From Phyllobacterium pellucidum (GTDB lineage Bacteria > Pseudomonadota > Alphaproteobacteria > Rhizobiales > Rhizobiaceae): 64,000 nucleotides of DNA. The position numbers and the translations under genes are program-made. The DNA lies in contig NZ_JABUMX010000001.1 in the NCBI RefSeq assembly GCF_013327855.1, forward strand, positions 124,001-188,000, written 5' to 3'. Shown piece by piece: positions 16,287 to 24,505 of the stretch. The notes under the pieces were generated by a model. That model did no database searches. It was not told where the DNA came from and saw only the letters and a list, made by a program, of their open reading frames with translations. Each line of letters begins with the position of its first letter. Positions within the stretch are counted from its first letter, which is position 1.

Positions 16287-16844
16287 AAAATTGGGCGCCG
16301 GCTTTTTTCGGGCCATGACGCCCATCGCCGCGCCCGATTGTCACTCACTGGCGTCGGGGATTTTCATAAATTCGACGCCGGCGGAATAAAAACGTCGCGC
16401 TTGCAGCGGCGAGCGACAAGCATTGAGACCCACTCGACAGTTTCGCTCACGGACAATTCCGTTGCCTTGCCGCCCCCGACCAACAGGGCGTTCCGCTCAG
16501 CGGAAGGTGATCAGCGCCAATACTTCGTTTTGACCCGGCTCCAGCTTCATCGAATACTTCGCAGCATCGTAATGGCGGTATCGACCGGGACGACATCTTT
16601 GCCTAAATTGCCGCAGCAGGTGGTTTCCGCCCTTCTCGAGGCGGCACTTCAGCCACGAAGGCACGAGCTTCAGAAATTGCTCTAAGGCAGCCCTCTTCAC
16701 CGCTCCAACTACGACTCCGTACATACGACTACAGATGCTAGACCGGGCTGCGACCGTATTGTCCCAACTTCGCGCAGGTAACCATCTCGAATTCCTTGCG
16801 TTCCCAAAAACGAAACGGCCGTCTTCCAGCGTGACCGGATATTG
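16287..16844. other. Gene-free interval, nothing recognised
   Basis: About 560 bp between the ligase and the DJ-1 gene. Open frames on both strands overlap each other and show no family resemblance. A short GC-rich stretch with a T-run (GGCGCCGGCTTTTTT, near 16296) just after the ligase stop may terminate its transcript. Confidence 0.4.
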
Positions 16845-16870
16845 AGAGGCCGCGGACAAGCGGCCTCTTT
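16844..16870 (-). terminator. Hairpin terminator candidate
   Basis: AGAGGCCGC-GGACAA-GCGGCCTCT forms a 9-bp stem 9-35 bp downstream of the DJ-1 stop codon on the minus strand. The T-run is on the plus-strand side, so it may act in either direction. Confidence 0.55.
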
Positions 16871-16878
16871 TCCGCTTC

Positions 16879-17592
16879 TCAGTGGCCCACGCTAGGCGAC
16901 GGCCGCGCGGCTTGCACGGTGGTGAGAAGCTCGACAAGCGCCTGCGCTCCCGCGGTGGAAGATGCCGGGTTCTGGCCGGTGATCAACTTGCCGTCGGTGA
17001 TAGCGAAGCTTTCCCAGTTCGCCTTCTTCTCATAGATACCGCCGAGACGTTTGAGCTCGTCCTCAACCAAGAAAGGAACGACCTTCGTCAGTTGCACTTC
17101 TTCCTCCTCGTCGTTGGTAAAGCCTGTCACCCGCTTCCCTTTGACGATCGGCGCGCCTTTATACGTGACGCGGTGAAGCACGGCCGGCGCGTGGCAGACT
17201 GCCGCCACCGGCTTGCCGGAGTTGTAGAAGGACTCGATCAGCTTGATGGAGTCCGGATTGTCGACGAGGTCCCACATGGGTCCATGACCGCCCGGATAGA
17301 AGACGGCGTCGAAATCTTTGGAACGGACTTCGCTCAGCTTCCTGGTGCTCGCAAATACCTTCTGCGCAGCCTCGTCGGCCTTGAAACGCGTCATGGCCGG
17401 CGTCTGATTTTCCGGCAGATCGCTCTTCGGATCGATCGGAGGTTGACCGCCTTTGGGGGACGCGAGCGTCAAGTCGACGCCTGCGTCACGGAAGACGTAG
17501 TACGGTGCGGCGCCTTCCTCCAGCCAGAAGCCAGTCTTGCGTCCCGTGCTTCCGAGGATGTCATGCGAGGTGAATACCATGAGGATCTTCAT
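16879..17592 (-). CDS. DJ-1/PfpI family (HchA-like) protein
   Basis: 237 residues from ATG 17592, preceded by AAGGAG. Class I glutamine-amidotransferase-like fold: Glu in FWLEEGAAPYYVF, the strand VFYPGGHGPMWDL, and nucleophile Cys133-His134 in AAVCHAPAVL. Family members include Hsp31/HchA glyoxalase III and PfpI-type proteins that act on reactive aldehydes or glycation damage. A copy of the shared regulatory element faces this gene about 80 bp upstream. A decayed paralogue lies at 38605-39248. Confidence 0.88.
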   Translation of the reverse strand: MKILMVFTSHDILGSTGRKTGFWLEEGAAPYYVFRDAGVDLTLASPKGGQPPIDPKSDLPENQTPAMTRFKADEAAQKVFASTRKLSEVRSKDFDAVFYPGGHGPMWDLVDNPDSIKLIESFYNSGKPVAAVCHAPAVLHRVTYKGAPIVKGKRVTGFTNDEEEEVQLTKVVPFLVEDELKRLGGIYEKKANWESFAITDGKLITGQNPASSTAGAQALVELLTTVQAARPSPSVGH

Positions 17593-17671
17593 GTTTAGGC
17601 TCCTTCCACTTGCCTGGATTCGCAACCGGTCGGCTGCACGACCGGAAGCATGTCGCGGATCGGCTGTCTTT

Positions 17672-17703
17672 GCATGTGCACCTTAGTATCGCCGATACCT
17701 TGG
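17672..17703 (-). promoter_or_regulatory. Shared regulatory element, facing DJ-1 gene
   Basis: On the minus strand CCAAGGTAT-CGGCG-ATACTAAGG is a near-perfect 9-5-9 inverted repeat followed by TGCACAT. It is nearly the same as the element at 54295. The end of the element is about 80 bp before ATG 17592. Confidence 0.7.
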
Positions 17704-17733
17704 TGTTGGTGAATCAGACCAGAGCGTCTGTGC

Positions 17734-18126
17734 CTATCGGAGCTCGCCTGTCAGGAACTGAGCGTTACCCATGCCGAACGACCAATCTTCATCCGAGTTG
17801 ATATGCAAAGAGACCATCACGTCGGATGGCGGTACGTTGCAGCGAGCCTGAAGCGCGCTCGTTAGGCTTAAATAGAATGCAACCTTGGCATCTCGTGGCC
17901 TCGGACGGCTGGTGATTTCAAGCAGCAGGAATTTCTCGGTCCTAGTGATATCGAGCCCGGTGTCGAGCGCGCGAATATGCGATCCCTCGTGCTCTTGAAG
18001 TATCTGGTACCGATCTCTCAGGGGAACCCCGAAAGACGCCACGACGACGTCGTGGATGGTGTCAAGCAAGACGGCGACCTCCTGCGGAGAACGACCTTTC
18101 AGGACATGGATTTTGACGAGGGGCAT
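17734..18126 (-). CDS. Tautomerase superfamily protein, long form
   Basis: 130 residues from ATG 18126, so that Pro follows the initiator Met (PLVKIHVLKGRSPQEVAVLL), giving the N-terminal proline base of the tautomerase superfamily. The body (HDVVVASFGVPLRDRYQILQ, FLLLEITSRPRP, VMVSLHINSDEDWSFG) resembles the fused-subunit Tautomerase_2 group. Substrate unknown. A regulatory element faces it 63-82 bp upstream. Confidence 0.85.
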   Translation of the reverse strand: MPLVKIHVLKGRSPQEVAVLLDTIHDVVVASFGVPLRDRYQILQEHEGSHIRALDTGLDITRTEKFLLLEITSRPRPRDAKVAFYLSLTSALQARCNVPPSDVMVSLHINSDEDWSFGMGNAQFLTGELR

Positions 18127-18186
18127 TGGCGTCTCCAAAGTTACCGAACACGGCTCCCGAGAACTATCGTCCTTGAACAATCAAAG

Positions 18187-18208
18187 CTATTGCACGATGG
18201 TATCCGCC
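18187..18208 (-). promoter_or_regulatory. Shared regulatory element, facing tautomerase gene
   Basis: Minus strand reads GGCGGATACCATCGTGCAAT, matching the AYACC-WW-SG-NN-CAAT pattern. CAAT ends 63 bp before ATG 18126. Confidence 0.7.
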
Positions 18209-18257
18209 GCACAGTCGCGGAAATGATAGCCGAAGCACATTGGGATCGGTCGGTGCC

Positions 18258-18290
18258 GAAAAACACAAGCCGCCGGTGATCACTGGCGGC
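18258..18290 (-). terminator. Rho-independent terminator after the 4-OT gene
   Basis: On the minus strand GCCGCCAGTGA/TCACCGGCGGC is an 11-bp stem with no loop bases between the arms (one G-T pair), followed by TTGTGTTTTTC. It lies about 30 bp after the 4-oxalocrotonate-tautomerase stop and would end the SDR-DsbA-4OT transcript. Confidence 0.8.
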
Positions 18291-18319
18291 CTGCATTCTC
18301 CCGGGGAGTCACTTGAGGG

Positions 18320-18556
18320 TCAGGCTTTTCCTTCGGCCTTCTTCTTTCGGTATTGGACGGTTGGAAGGCCGCCCCAGCCCCAGTTGTCCAGGTCGACTTC
18401 CTCGATCACCACGTAAGTCGATTCCAGCGGCTTGTTGAGGACGTCGAGCATGACCTGGCTGACGCCGGCGATGATTGCGGCTTTCTCCTCGGGAGTTACC
18501 GAGGTGCGATCAGGGGTCGTGCCTTCACGGGTTACTTGTACGGTGACTATGGGCAT
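18320..18556 (-). CDS. 4-oxalocrotonate tautomerase family protein
   Basis: A 78-residue tautomerase: Met-Pro1 start PIVTVQVTREGT, helix TPEEKAAIIAGVSQVMLDVL and the strand STYVVIEEVDLDNWGWGG. Pro1 is the catalytic base and the Trp-Gly tail resembles the small cis-CaaD/4-OT group. It is the last gene of a minus-strand run SDR-DsbA-4OT, 36 bp after the DsbA-like gene. Confidence 0.9.
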   Translation of the reverse strand: MPIVTVQVTREGTTPDRTSVTPEEKAAIIAGVSQVMLDVLNKPLESTYVVIEEVDLDNWGWGGLPTVQYRKKKAEGKA

Positions 18557-18592
18557 TTCCTATTCTCCTTGTTCGATAGCCTCATTGATTGG

Positions 18593-19225
18593 CTAGGCGG
18601 CCATTGCAGCGAGGTGCTTCTCAAGTTCGTCGACATGAGCATACCCAGCGCCGACTTTGCTGAGAGTTCCACCCTTGTTCAAGAACAAGGTCGGAAAGCT
18701 TGAAACACCCATTGCCCGCACCGTTGCGAAGTCCGTCGCGGCTTCTTCGATCGTACTGCGCTTATTCCATTCTGCCAGGAATTCCTCCGAGCTGACGGGA
18801 TGACCGAGTTCGGCGAGCGCGCGAGAACCGGTCTCAGCCAGTACGGCTCCATCCGTCGTGTCGAGGGCGTCGACGTAGAAGGCATGCTGGAATGCTCGAA
18901 AAACGCCGAGAAGGTCAGCTTCGGACCTGAGAACGCGGGCGGTTACCACCGCACGGCACACGGGCTCGGTGTCATAGACAAAGCCTCTCCTGGCGAGAAG
19001 GCCTTCCCGGTTGAAGGGTACGCCGCTGGCCTCCTCGACCTTTCCCCAGTGGTGCAGTCTGAACTGCTTTCCGGCGTCGTCGAGAACGTCGGTCGCGCCA
19101 GCGCGTAGTCCGCCGAGGATGATCTTCAGGGATAGGTCCGGACGCCGCTCAAGCAGCAGCCCCATCTGTTTGCCGAATCCATAGCACCACGAGCACATCG
19201 GATCGGCGGCTAGTACAAGTTCCAT
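18593..19225 (-). CDS. DsbA family protein (FrnE/2-hydroxychromene-like)
   Basis: 210 residues from ATG 19225. A thioredoxin-fold N-terminus with CSWC (Cys11-Cys14) in LAADPMCSWCYGFGKQ, a helical insert (FRLHHWGKVEEASGVPFN, FRAFQHAFYVDALDTTD) and the cis-Pro region VSSFPTLFLNKGG. No signal peptide, so it acts in the cytoplasm as a disulfide/glutathione-type oxidoreductase or isomerase. Between the SDR and 4-OT genes in one run. Confidence 0.88.
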   Translation of the reverse strand: MELVLAADPMCSWCYGFGKQMGLLLERRPDLSLKIILGGLRAGATDVLDDAGKQFRLHHWGKVEEASGVPFNREGLLARRGFVYDTEPVCRAVVTARVLRSEADLLGVFRAFQHAFYVDALDTTDGAVLAETGSRALAELGHPVSSEEFLAEWNKRSTIEEAATDFATVRAMGVSSFPTLFLNKGGTLSKVGAGYAHVDELEKHLAAMAA

Positions 19226-19294
19226 TGTCTTTCCTTTCACTCGCCTGCGGTCTCGCGGCGTATCCACGCCACGAGACCGCGTGATGCGTGCGAC

Positions 19295-20008
19295 CTACCA
19301 GCGGCCGGCGTTCTGGCCACCGTCAACATGGAGGATTTCACCAGTGACGAAGCTAGCGCCCTCAAGGTAGATCACGGCGTCGACGATGTCGCTGATCTCG
19401 CCCATGTGGCCGACGGGATGCAGCCCGGAGAGGAACTCGTGGGTCTCGGGAGCATGCATCGGGGTCTTGATGATGCCAGGTGACACGGCGTTCACCCGGA
19501 CGCCCGTCTTGGCGAACTCGATCGCCAGTTCCTTAGTGACGGCGTTCAGGCCGCCCTTCGTAAGCGAAGCAAGGGCCGTGGGGACGGTCGACACCGGCTG
19601 GTTCACAAGGCTGGTCGTGATGCTGACGATATGGCCGGAACCCTGCTTGAGCATCTCCCTCGCAGCCCGCTGCGTGATGTGGAAGAAGCCCGAAACGTTC
19701 ACACTGAAGTTCAGGTCGTAATCTTCCTGAGTGAAGTCGACGAACGGCTTGGCAGTGAACACGCCCGCGTTGTTCACCAACGTGTCGATCCGACCGAAAC
19801 GGTCGATCGCCTCGCGGACGACGCGCTCTGCGGTCTCGGCGTTGGAGATGTCGCCCGCCACGGCATGTACGCCGTCGTCGGACCCTTGCTTGATTGAACG
19901 CGAGGTGGCGACGACTCGGTAGTTCCGCGCGCGGTAGGCGCGTACCAGACCTTCACCAATGCCCTGCGATGCACCGGTGACGACGGCGACCTTCTGCTGA
20001 TTGCTCAT
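19295..20008 (-). CDS. SDR oxidoreductase lacking the catalytic Tyr
   Basis: 237 residues from ATG 20008. The NAD(P) motif is VTGASQGIGEG (10-20), NNAGVF is at 79-84 and the C-terminal GEILHVDGGQNAG is standard. The active-site segment reads ALASLTKGGLNAVTKELA: Lys151 is present, but the position four before it, normally Tyr, is Ala147. Paralogue of 42986-43711, which has Pro there. First gene of the SDR-DsbA-4OT run; divergent from a VOC gene with the regulatory element between them. Confidence 0.88.
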   Translation of the reverse strand: MSNQQKVAVVTGASQGIGEGLVRAYRARNYRVVATSRSIKQGSDDGVHAVAGDISNAETAERVVREAIDRFGRIDTLVNNAGVFTAKPFVDFTQEDYDLNFSVNVSGFFHITQRAAREMLKQGSGHIVSITTSLVNQPVSTVPTALASLTKGGLNAVTKELAIEFAKTGVRVNAVSPGIIKTPMHAPETHEFLSGLHPVGHMGEISDIVDAVIYLEGASFVTGEILHVDGGQNAGRW

Positions 20009-20200
20009 GATATTACATCCTTTCAATTGCAGCGGTCCTTATCCGGGCCGCCCTACGCCCTCGGCGTCGGTGCTACTGATTTAGATGCTCTCGATCATCG
20101 GGAGAATTGCTGGGCAGCGGCATTCAGTCCGCCGTTTTTCGGGATAATCGTGGGTTTTGGCTGACGTTGTCTCCGACGAGCCCGCATTCAGCTCGGACGT

Positions 20201-20240
20201 ACGATACTAAAGTGTTGGGCACACCTTCGGACAATATCGG
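20201..20240. promoter_or_regulatory. Shared regulatory element between SDR and VOC genes
   Basis: AAAGTGT-TGGGC-ACACCTT is an inverted repeat. Rightward it continues ACACCTTCGGACAATAT, with CAAT ending 54 bp before ATG 20288. Leftward it reads ACACTTTAGTATCGT toward the SDR gene. Confidence 0.75.
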
Positions 20241-20287
20241 TCCGAGATCGACGCGGTAGTCTACGGTAACAACAACAGGAGCCGACC

Positions 20288-20845
20288 ATGACCGACGCCA
20301 CGCTGCATTCGAAACCTCCGGCTAGTACAACAGCCACAAGCCCGACCAGCATGAATCTCGAACTCCTCGTGATCCCGGTCTCCGACGTGGATCGTGCTAG
20401 AAGATTTTACGAAAGCCTCGGCTGGCACCTCGACATAGACCACGCTACGGGCGACGACTATCGCATCGTTCAGTTGACCCCGGCTGGCTCCGGAGGCTCG
20501 GTGATGTTCGGTCAGAACATCACGACGGCGTCGCCGGGCTCCGCGCAGGGCATGCACCTCGTGGTGTCCGACGTTGTTGCCGCGCGCGACGACCTCGTAC
20601 GACGCGGCGTGAAGGTCAGCGAACCCTTTCACGACGTCGGCGGGATCTTCCATCACTCCAGCGGCGAGGGAATTGCCAAGGGACCGAATCCCGAAAGGAA
20701 GAGCTACGCCTCATATGTCACGTTCGAAGATCCCGATGGCAACGGATGGACGTTGCAGGAGGTGACGGCGCGTCTACCTGGTAGCCGTACCGACAGGAGC
20801 TTCACGACGCAGCTTCACGAGGCGGTATGGGGATCTGCCAGGTGA
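20288..20845 (+). CDS. VOC (glyoxalase/bleomycin-resistance fold) protein
   Basis: 185 residues from ATG 20288 (GGAG 7 bases before). One VOC module: ELLVIPVSDVDRARRFYESL, a middle strand RIVQLTPAGSGGSVMFG, GMHLVVSDVVAARDDLVRRG and SYASYVTFEDPDGNGWTLQE, with metal-ligand-type positions (Glu in ELLV and in WTLQE, His in GMHLVV). Likely a dioxygenase, isomerase or glyoxalase-like enzyme; the substrate cannot be assigned. A frameshifted paralogue is at 52350-53017. Confidence 0.87.
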   Translation: MTDATLHSKPPASTTATSPTSMNLELLVIPVSDVDRARRFYESLGWHLDIDHATGDDYRIVQLTPAGSGGSVMFGQNITTASPGSAQGMHLVVSDVVAARDDLVRRGVKVSEPFHDVGGIFHHSSGEGIAKGPNPERKSYASYVTFEDPDGNGWTLQEVTARLPGSRTDRSFTTQLHEAVWGSAR

Positions 20846-21196
20846 ATGGTCCGCATCCGGCTCGGCATGCCGTCACCCACCACAGATCGGGCAGGTCTGA
20901 AAGCGGTTTAAGCGGATCCACCGTTCTTTCCGGTGGACGCTTGACTGCACTTGGTTCGTCGTCTCCACTACACTTCCAAGAGACGACGAAGTGGAGATAG
21001 TTAGTTTTGCGTCGATAACCCTCTATCGATCGATCAGTCGCGATCGTCGTAACTCGGGTGACCACGTTTCGCATGAACGGCCTTGCGATGAACGCCGAGA
21101 GATGAAACAGCTCTCCTGGGGTGCGCGGGGTCACCACGTCGACGCTGGAATGCCTTACTTGCGCGGAATGGAAGTCACTGTCTGAGAGGTGCCAGC
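20846..21196. other. Intergenic region before tctB
   Basis: About 350 bp without a gene. TCCACCG-TTCTTTC-CGGTGGA (20917-20937) forms a 7-bp hairpin after the VOC stop, and CTCCACT...GAAGTGGAG around 20965-20995 is a longer imperfect inverted repeat. No copy of the shared regulatory element is seen. Confidence 0.5.
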
Positions 21197-21652
21197 ATGA
21201 GATCTTCCCACAAAACAGGCGACTATCCCGATCTCCTCGCAGGCGCGTTGATGATCGGGCTGGGAGGACTTGGGCTCTGGGCGGCTCGCGACTTGACGTT
21301 CGGCACTGCTGCCCGGATGGGAGCTGGCTATCTGCCCGACGTTACGTGCGGTTTTCTGATCCTGATCGGGGCGGTCGTGGTTGGAAAGGCACTGTCGAAG
21401 AACTTGCTGACAACTGGCCATTGGAACGTCAAACCACTTCTCGTCCTCTCCATCGCCGTCGTTGGGTTCGCCATCCTGGCCGAGAACTTCGGCTTCGTGA
21501 TTTCGTCGGCGTGGCTCCTCGTGACCGCCAGCCTTGCCGATCGGGAGTCACGATGGAGGGAAGTCGTAACCTCGACGTTGATCCTCACCGTTGCGGGCGC
21601 CCTTGTCTTCGTCTGGGGCCTCGGCGTGAAGTTGTCGATCTTACCGTTTTAA
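21197..21652 (+). CDS. tctB: Tripartite tricarboxylate transporter small subunit TctB
   Basis: 151 residues with four hydrophobic segments (LLAGALMIGLGGLGLWAARD, GFLILIGAVVVGKAL, LLVLSIAVVGFAILA, LILTVAGALVFVWGLG) in the TctB layout. TctB is the small membrane subunit of the TTT secondary transporter, which works with TctA and a periplasmic TctC binding protein to import carboxylates. It is followed 22 bp later by tctA; no tctC is present. Confidence 0.87.
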   Translation: MRSSHKTGDYPDLLAGALMIGLGGLGLWAARDLTFGTAARMGAGYLPDVTCGFLILIGAVVVGKALSKNLLTTGHWNVKPLLVLSIAVVGFAILAENFGFVISSAWLLVTASLADRESRWREVVTSTLILTVAGALVFVWGLGVKLSILPF

Positions 21653-21674
21653 CTCGACCGCGGGGATCTCGCAC

Positions 21675-23210
21675 GTGGATGTTTTTCATTTCCTGATATT
21701 CGGCTTTTCCGAGGCGTTGTCCCCTTCGAACCTGCTATTCTGTTTTGTGGGAGCCATGCTTGGAACGATCATCGGGATTCTGCCCGGCATCGGGCCGACG
21801 GCGACGATGGCGATCCTCCTGCCGCTCACGACCTCCCTGCCCCCACTCGCCGCCATCGTAATGCTCTCTGCGATTTACTACGGCTCTCAATATAGCGGAT
21901 CGACGACGGCAATTCTGATCAACCTCCCTGGCGAGCCGTCTTCGGCGGCAACAACTATCGAAGGATACCAGATGGCCCGCCAGGGACGCGCCGGCGCGGC
22001 GCTCGCGATCTCGGCGTTGGGATCCTTCTTCGCGGGAACGACGTCAGCTCTCGCACTGGCGGTAGCAGCGCCCGCGCTTTCTACCGTCGCTCTCTCGTTC
22101 GGCCCCCCGGCATATGTGTGGTTGTGTGTCCTCGGCTTGCTGGCCGCAATGGTGCTGGCTCGCGGCTCGCTCCTCAAGGCCAGTGGCATGGTCTGCGTCG
22201 GCCTCCTGCTGGCAATGGTCGGCACCGTTGCAGATGGCGGCGCGCGCCTGACCTTGGGGATTCCTTCCCTCGCGAATGGCATCGACTTTGTGGTGGTGAC
22301 CGTCGGCCTCTTCGGCGTCGCGGAGATAGCCAGCAATCTGGGCGGCAGATCCGAAGTCAAAGTCGCGCGAGCCGTCGTTGGTCCCCTCTGGCCGACAAGG
22401 CAAGAACTCCAGGATAGCTTGGGGGCAATGGTCCGGGGCACCGTGCTGGGAACGGTGCTAGGCGTCCTACCCGGCGGAGGAGCGACGCTCGGTGCCTTCA
22501 GCTCTTATTCGGTCGAAAAAAAGATTTCGAAAACTCCTGAGCAATTTGGGCAGGGGGCGATCGCCGGGGTGGCAGGTCCAGAATCCGCGAACAATGCTGC
22601 CTCGCAGTCCGCATTCATCCCGCTCCTGACGCTCGGCATCCCGTCCAATTCTGTGATGGCTATGATACTCGCCGCGATGACGATGCATGGCGTTTCGCCC
22701 GAACCATCTATCATAGAGGCCCAACCGGATATCTTCTGGGGACTGGTGGCATCCATGTGGGTCGGCAACATCTTGCTGCTTGTGATCAACCTGCCGCTCG
22801 TCGGTCTCTGGGTCCGGTTGTTCAAGATGCCCTACAGACTGCTCTATCCGGCGATCCTGCTGTTCTGCTGCATCGGGGTCTATAGCCTCAATAGTCGGGC
22901 ATCCGACGTCGTCATGGTGATGGTCTTCGCTGCGATCGGGTACGTCCTGAAGATGGCGCGATGCGAGACGGGACCCTTGCTTCTCGGTCTCGTTCTCGGG
23001 CCCCTCTTCGAGCGTAGCCTACGGCAGGCCCTGCAATCCTCCAATGGAAATCCAATGGTGTTCGTGGAGCGCCCCATCAGCGTGGCCCTTTTGGTCATTA
23101 CGGCTGCAATTCTGCTCGCGATCTCAGTTCCGGCCGCAGTCAGTATGCGTAGACGGCCGAAGGCCACAAGTGCGGACTGGCATGCCGGCGGTGGGGACCC
23201 GACACCTTAG
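21675..23210 (+). CDS. tctA: Tripartite tricarboxylate transporter large subunit TctA
   Basis: 511 residues starting at GTG 21675, the only start in frame close to tctB. TctA hallmarks: IIGILPGIGPTATMAILLPL near the N-terminus, SAIYYGSQYSGSTTAILINL PGE region, GTVLGVLPGGGATLGAFSSY and AGPESANNAASQSAFIPLLT, with about twelve membrane helices. It forms the channel for a carboxylate imported with protons or sodium. The stop overlaps an ACACCTTAG sequence resembling the shared regulatory element that precedes the FixJ-type regulator gene. Confidence 0.93.
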   Translation: MDVFHFLIFGFSEALSPSNLLFCFVGAMLGTIIGILPGIGPTATMAILLPLTTSLPPLAAIVMLSAIYYGSQYSGSTTAILINLPGEPSSAATTIEGYQMARQGRAGAALAISALGSFFAGTTSALALAVAAPALSTVALSFGPPAYVWLCVLGLLAAMVLARGSLLKASGMVCVGLLLAMVGTVADGGARLTLGIPSLANGIDFVVVTVGLFGVAEIASNLGGRSEVKVARAVVGPLWPTRQELQDSLGAMVRGTVLGTVLGVLPGGGATLGAFSSYSVEKKISKTPEQFGQGAIAGVAGPESANNAASQSAFIPLLTLGIPSNSVMAMILAAMTMHGVSPEPSIIEAQPDIFWGLVASMWVGNILLLVINLPLVGLWVRLFKMPYRLLYPAILLFCCIGVYSLNSRASDVVMVMVFAAIGYVLKMARCETGPLLLGLVLGPLFERSLRQALQSSNGNPMVFVERPISVALLVITAAILLAISVPAAVSMRRRPKATSADWHAGGGDPTP

Positions 23211-23216
23211 TATACT
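23200..23216 (+). promoter_or_regulatory. Weak copy of shared regulatory element
   Basis: CGACACCTTAGTATAC overlaps the tctA stop and resembles the left-facing arm at 20201 (ACACTTTAGTATC). It lacks the CAAT tail. It lies about 70 bp before the FixJ-type regulator gene. Confidence 0.4.
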
Positions 23217-23287
23217 CGACCTACCGGACCAATATGACGCAATCTCACGGCATTTAGTTCTGGGCGTCCGACGAGGGAGATTTTGGG

Positions 23288-23980
23288 ATGCTTGCGCTCG
23301 TTTCTAATTTTGATGCTAGAACACTCTCCATGCCGCTAACCACGCCAACAGTGTTCATCGTGGACGACGACCCTTCGGTGCGAGAGTCGCTGGAAGCACT
23401 GGTGGAGTATGCAGGCTGGCGTTGCGAGACGTTCGAGACCGCCCATGAGTTTCTATCGACGCCGCCAGCCGCCGGACCTAGCTGCCTTTTGCTCGACGTC
23501 GGGCTCCCCGATCTGAACGGACTGGAGCTGCAGCAAAGGATCGGGGCTATTCGCTCCGACATGCCGATAATCTTCATCACCGGGAATGGCGACATTCCGG
23601 TGACGGTGAAGGCGATGAAAGCAGGTGCGGTCGAGTTCCTCGTCAAGCCATTGAGCCAGGAGGCTCTTCTCACCGCAATGCGAAGCGCGCTCGACCGTAG
23701 TCAGGAACAGCGCGAACTCGATGCTGCCGACGCTATCCTTAAGACCCGTTATAAAACGCTCACCCCGCGAGAGAGAGAGGTCATGGCGCTGGTCTCGGCG
23801 GGGATGCTGAACAAACAGGTGGGGTTGCAACTCGGCATAACGGAAATCACCGTAAAAGCGCATCGCGGACGCGTGATGCAGAAAATGCATGCGCGTTCGC
23901 TGGCCGATCTCGTGACGATGACCTGGTCCCTCAACCTTTCGCCAACGGAGCGACAGGGCGACGATGAACAACAGTTCTAG
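23288..23980 (+). CDS. FixJ/NarL-type response regulator
   Basis: 230 residues (ATG 23288; ATG 23330 is the alternative). Receiver domain with IVDDD, phospho-acceptor Asp70 in LLLDVGLPDLNG, Thr in FITGNG and Lys in FLVKPL. A LuxR-type helix-turn-helix follows (TPREREVMALVSAGMLNKQV, ITEITVKAHRGRVMQKM). Paralogue of 39538-40239 with a nearly identical recognition helix. Overlaps the next receiver gene by 17 bp and probably forms a unit with the kinase at 24506. Confidence 0.9.
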   Translation: MLALVSNFDARTLSMPLTTPTVFIVDDDPSVRESLEALVEYAGWRCETFETAHEFLSTPPAAGPSCLLLDVGLPDLNGLELQQRIGAIRSDMPIIFITGNGDIPVTVKAMKAGAVEFLVKPLSQEALLTAMRSALDRSQEQRELDAADAILKTRYKTLTPREREVMALVSAGMLNKQVGLQLGITEITVKAHRGRVMQKMHARSLADLVTMTWSLNLSPTERQGDDEQQF

Positions 23981-24380
23981 GGGAAAACGCACGATATTTC
24001 CGCAGAAGTCGAAAGTCTCCATCGCCATCATCGATGATGATGAATCTATCCGGGAAGGTCTGGCTGGGCTGATGCAGTGGCTGGAGTTTGACGTCGCGAC
24101 ATTCACGGCCGCGTCCGAGTTTCTCATATCGCCGAACTTCGCAAATTTTGCGTGCATCGTGTCGGACGTACAAATGCCAGGAATGACAGGCTTCGAGCTT
24201 CACCTCCGCCTGCTCGCCATGGGTCACCATGTTCCGACCATTCTCATCACCGCCTACCCGAACGACGAAGCGAAGGCGCGCGCGTTGTCGGCGGGCATCA
24301 TCTGCTACCTCCGCAAGCCATTCGACACCAAAGTCCTCATCGAATGCATACGATCGGCGATCGCTCCCGAAACGGCGTGA
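23964..24380 (+). CDS. Single-domain response regulator
   Basis: 138 residues, a receiver only: IAIIDDDESIREGLAGLMQW, phospho-acceptor Asp68 in IVSDVQMPGMTG, Thr in LITAYP and Lys in LRKPFD. No output domain, so it acts through protein contacts or as a phosphate sink. It overlaps the FixJ-type gene by 17 bp and is followed 125 bp later by the large kinase. A similar stand-alone receiver (55927) precedes the PAS kinase at 56421. Confidence 0.88.
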   Translation: MNNSSRGKRTIFPQKSKVSIAIIDDDESIREGLAGLMQWLEFDVATFTAASEFLISPNFANFACIVSDVQMPGMTGFELHLRLLAMGHHVPTILITAYPNDEAKARALSAGIICYLRKPFDTKVLIECIRSAIAPETA

Positions 24381-24505
24381 GGTGTTCCCTTTGGACGAAT
24401 TGACCCGCCCGGAGAGGAGGAACATAGTCGCCTGCTTCTCGCTATCGCGAAGTTGGGCGGGCACAAGCCGCTCCCCTTGTGGAGGTTCGAAGGAAGGCAG
24501 GAGAG

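Noticed and set aside
16338-16937. Overlapping frames on both strands between ligase and DJ-1 gene
   Set aside because: No motif, no ribosome-binding site and overlapping directions; treated as non-coding.
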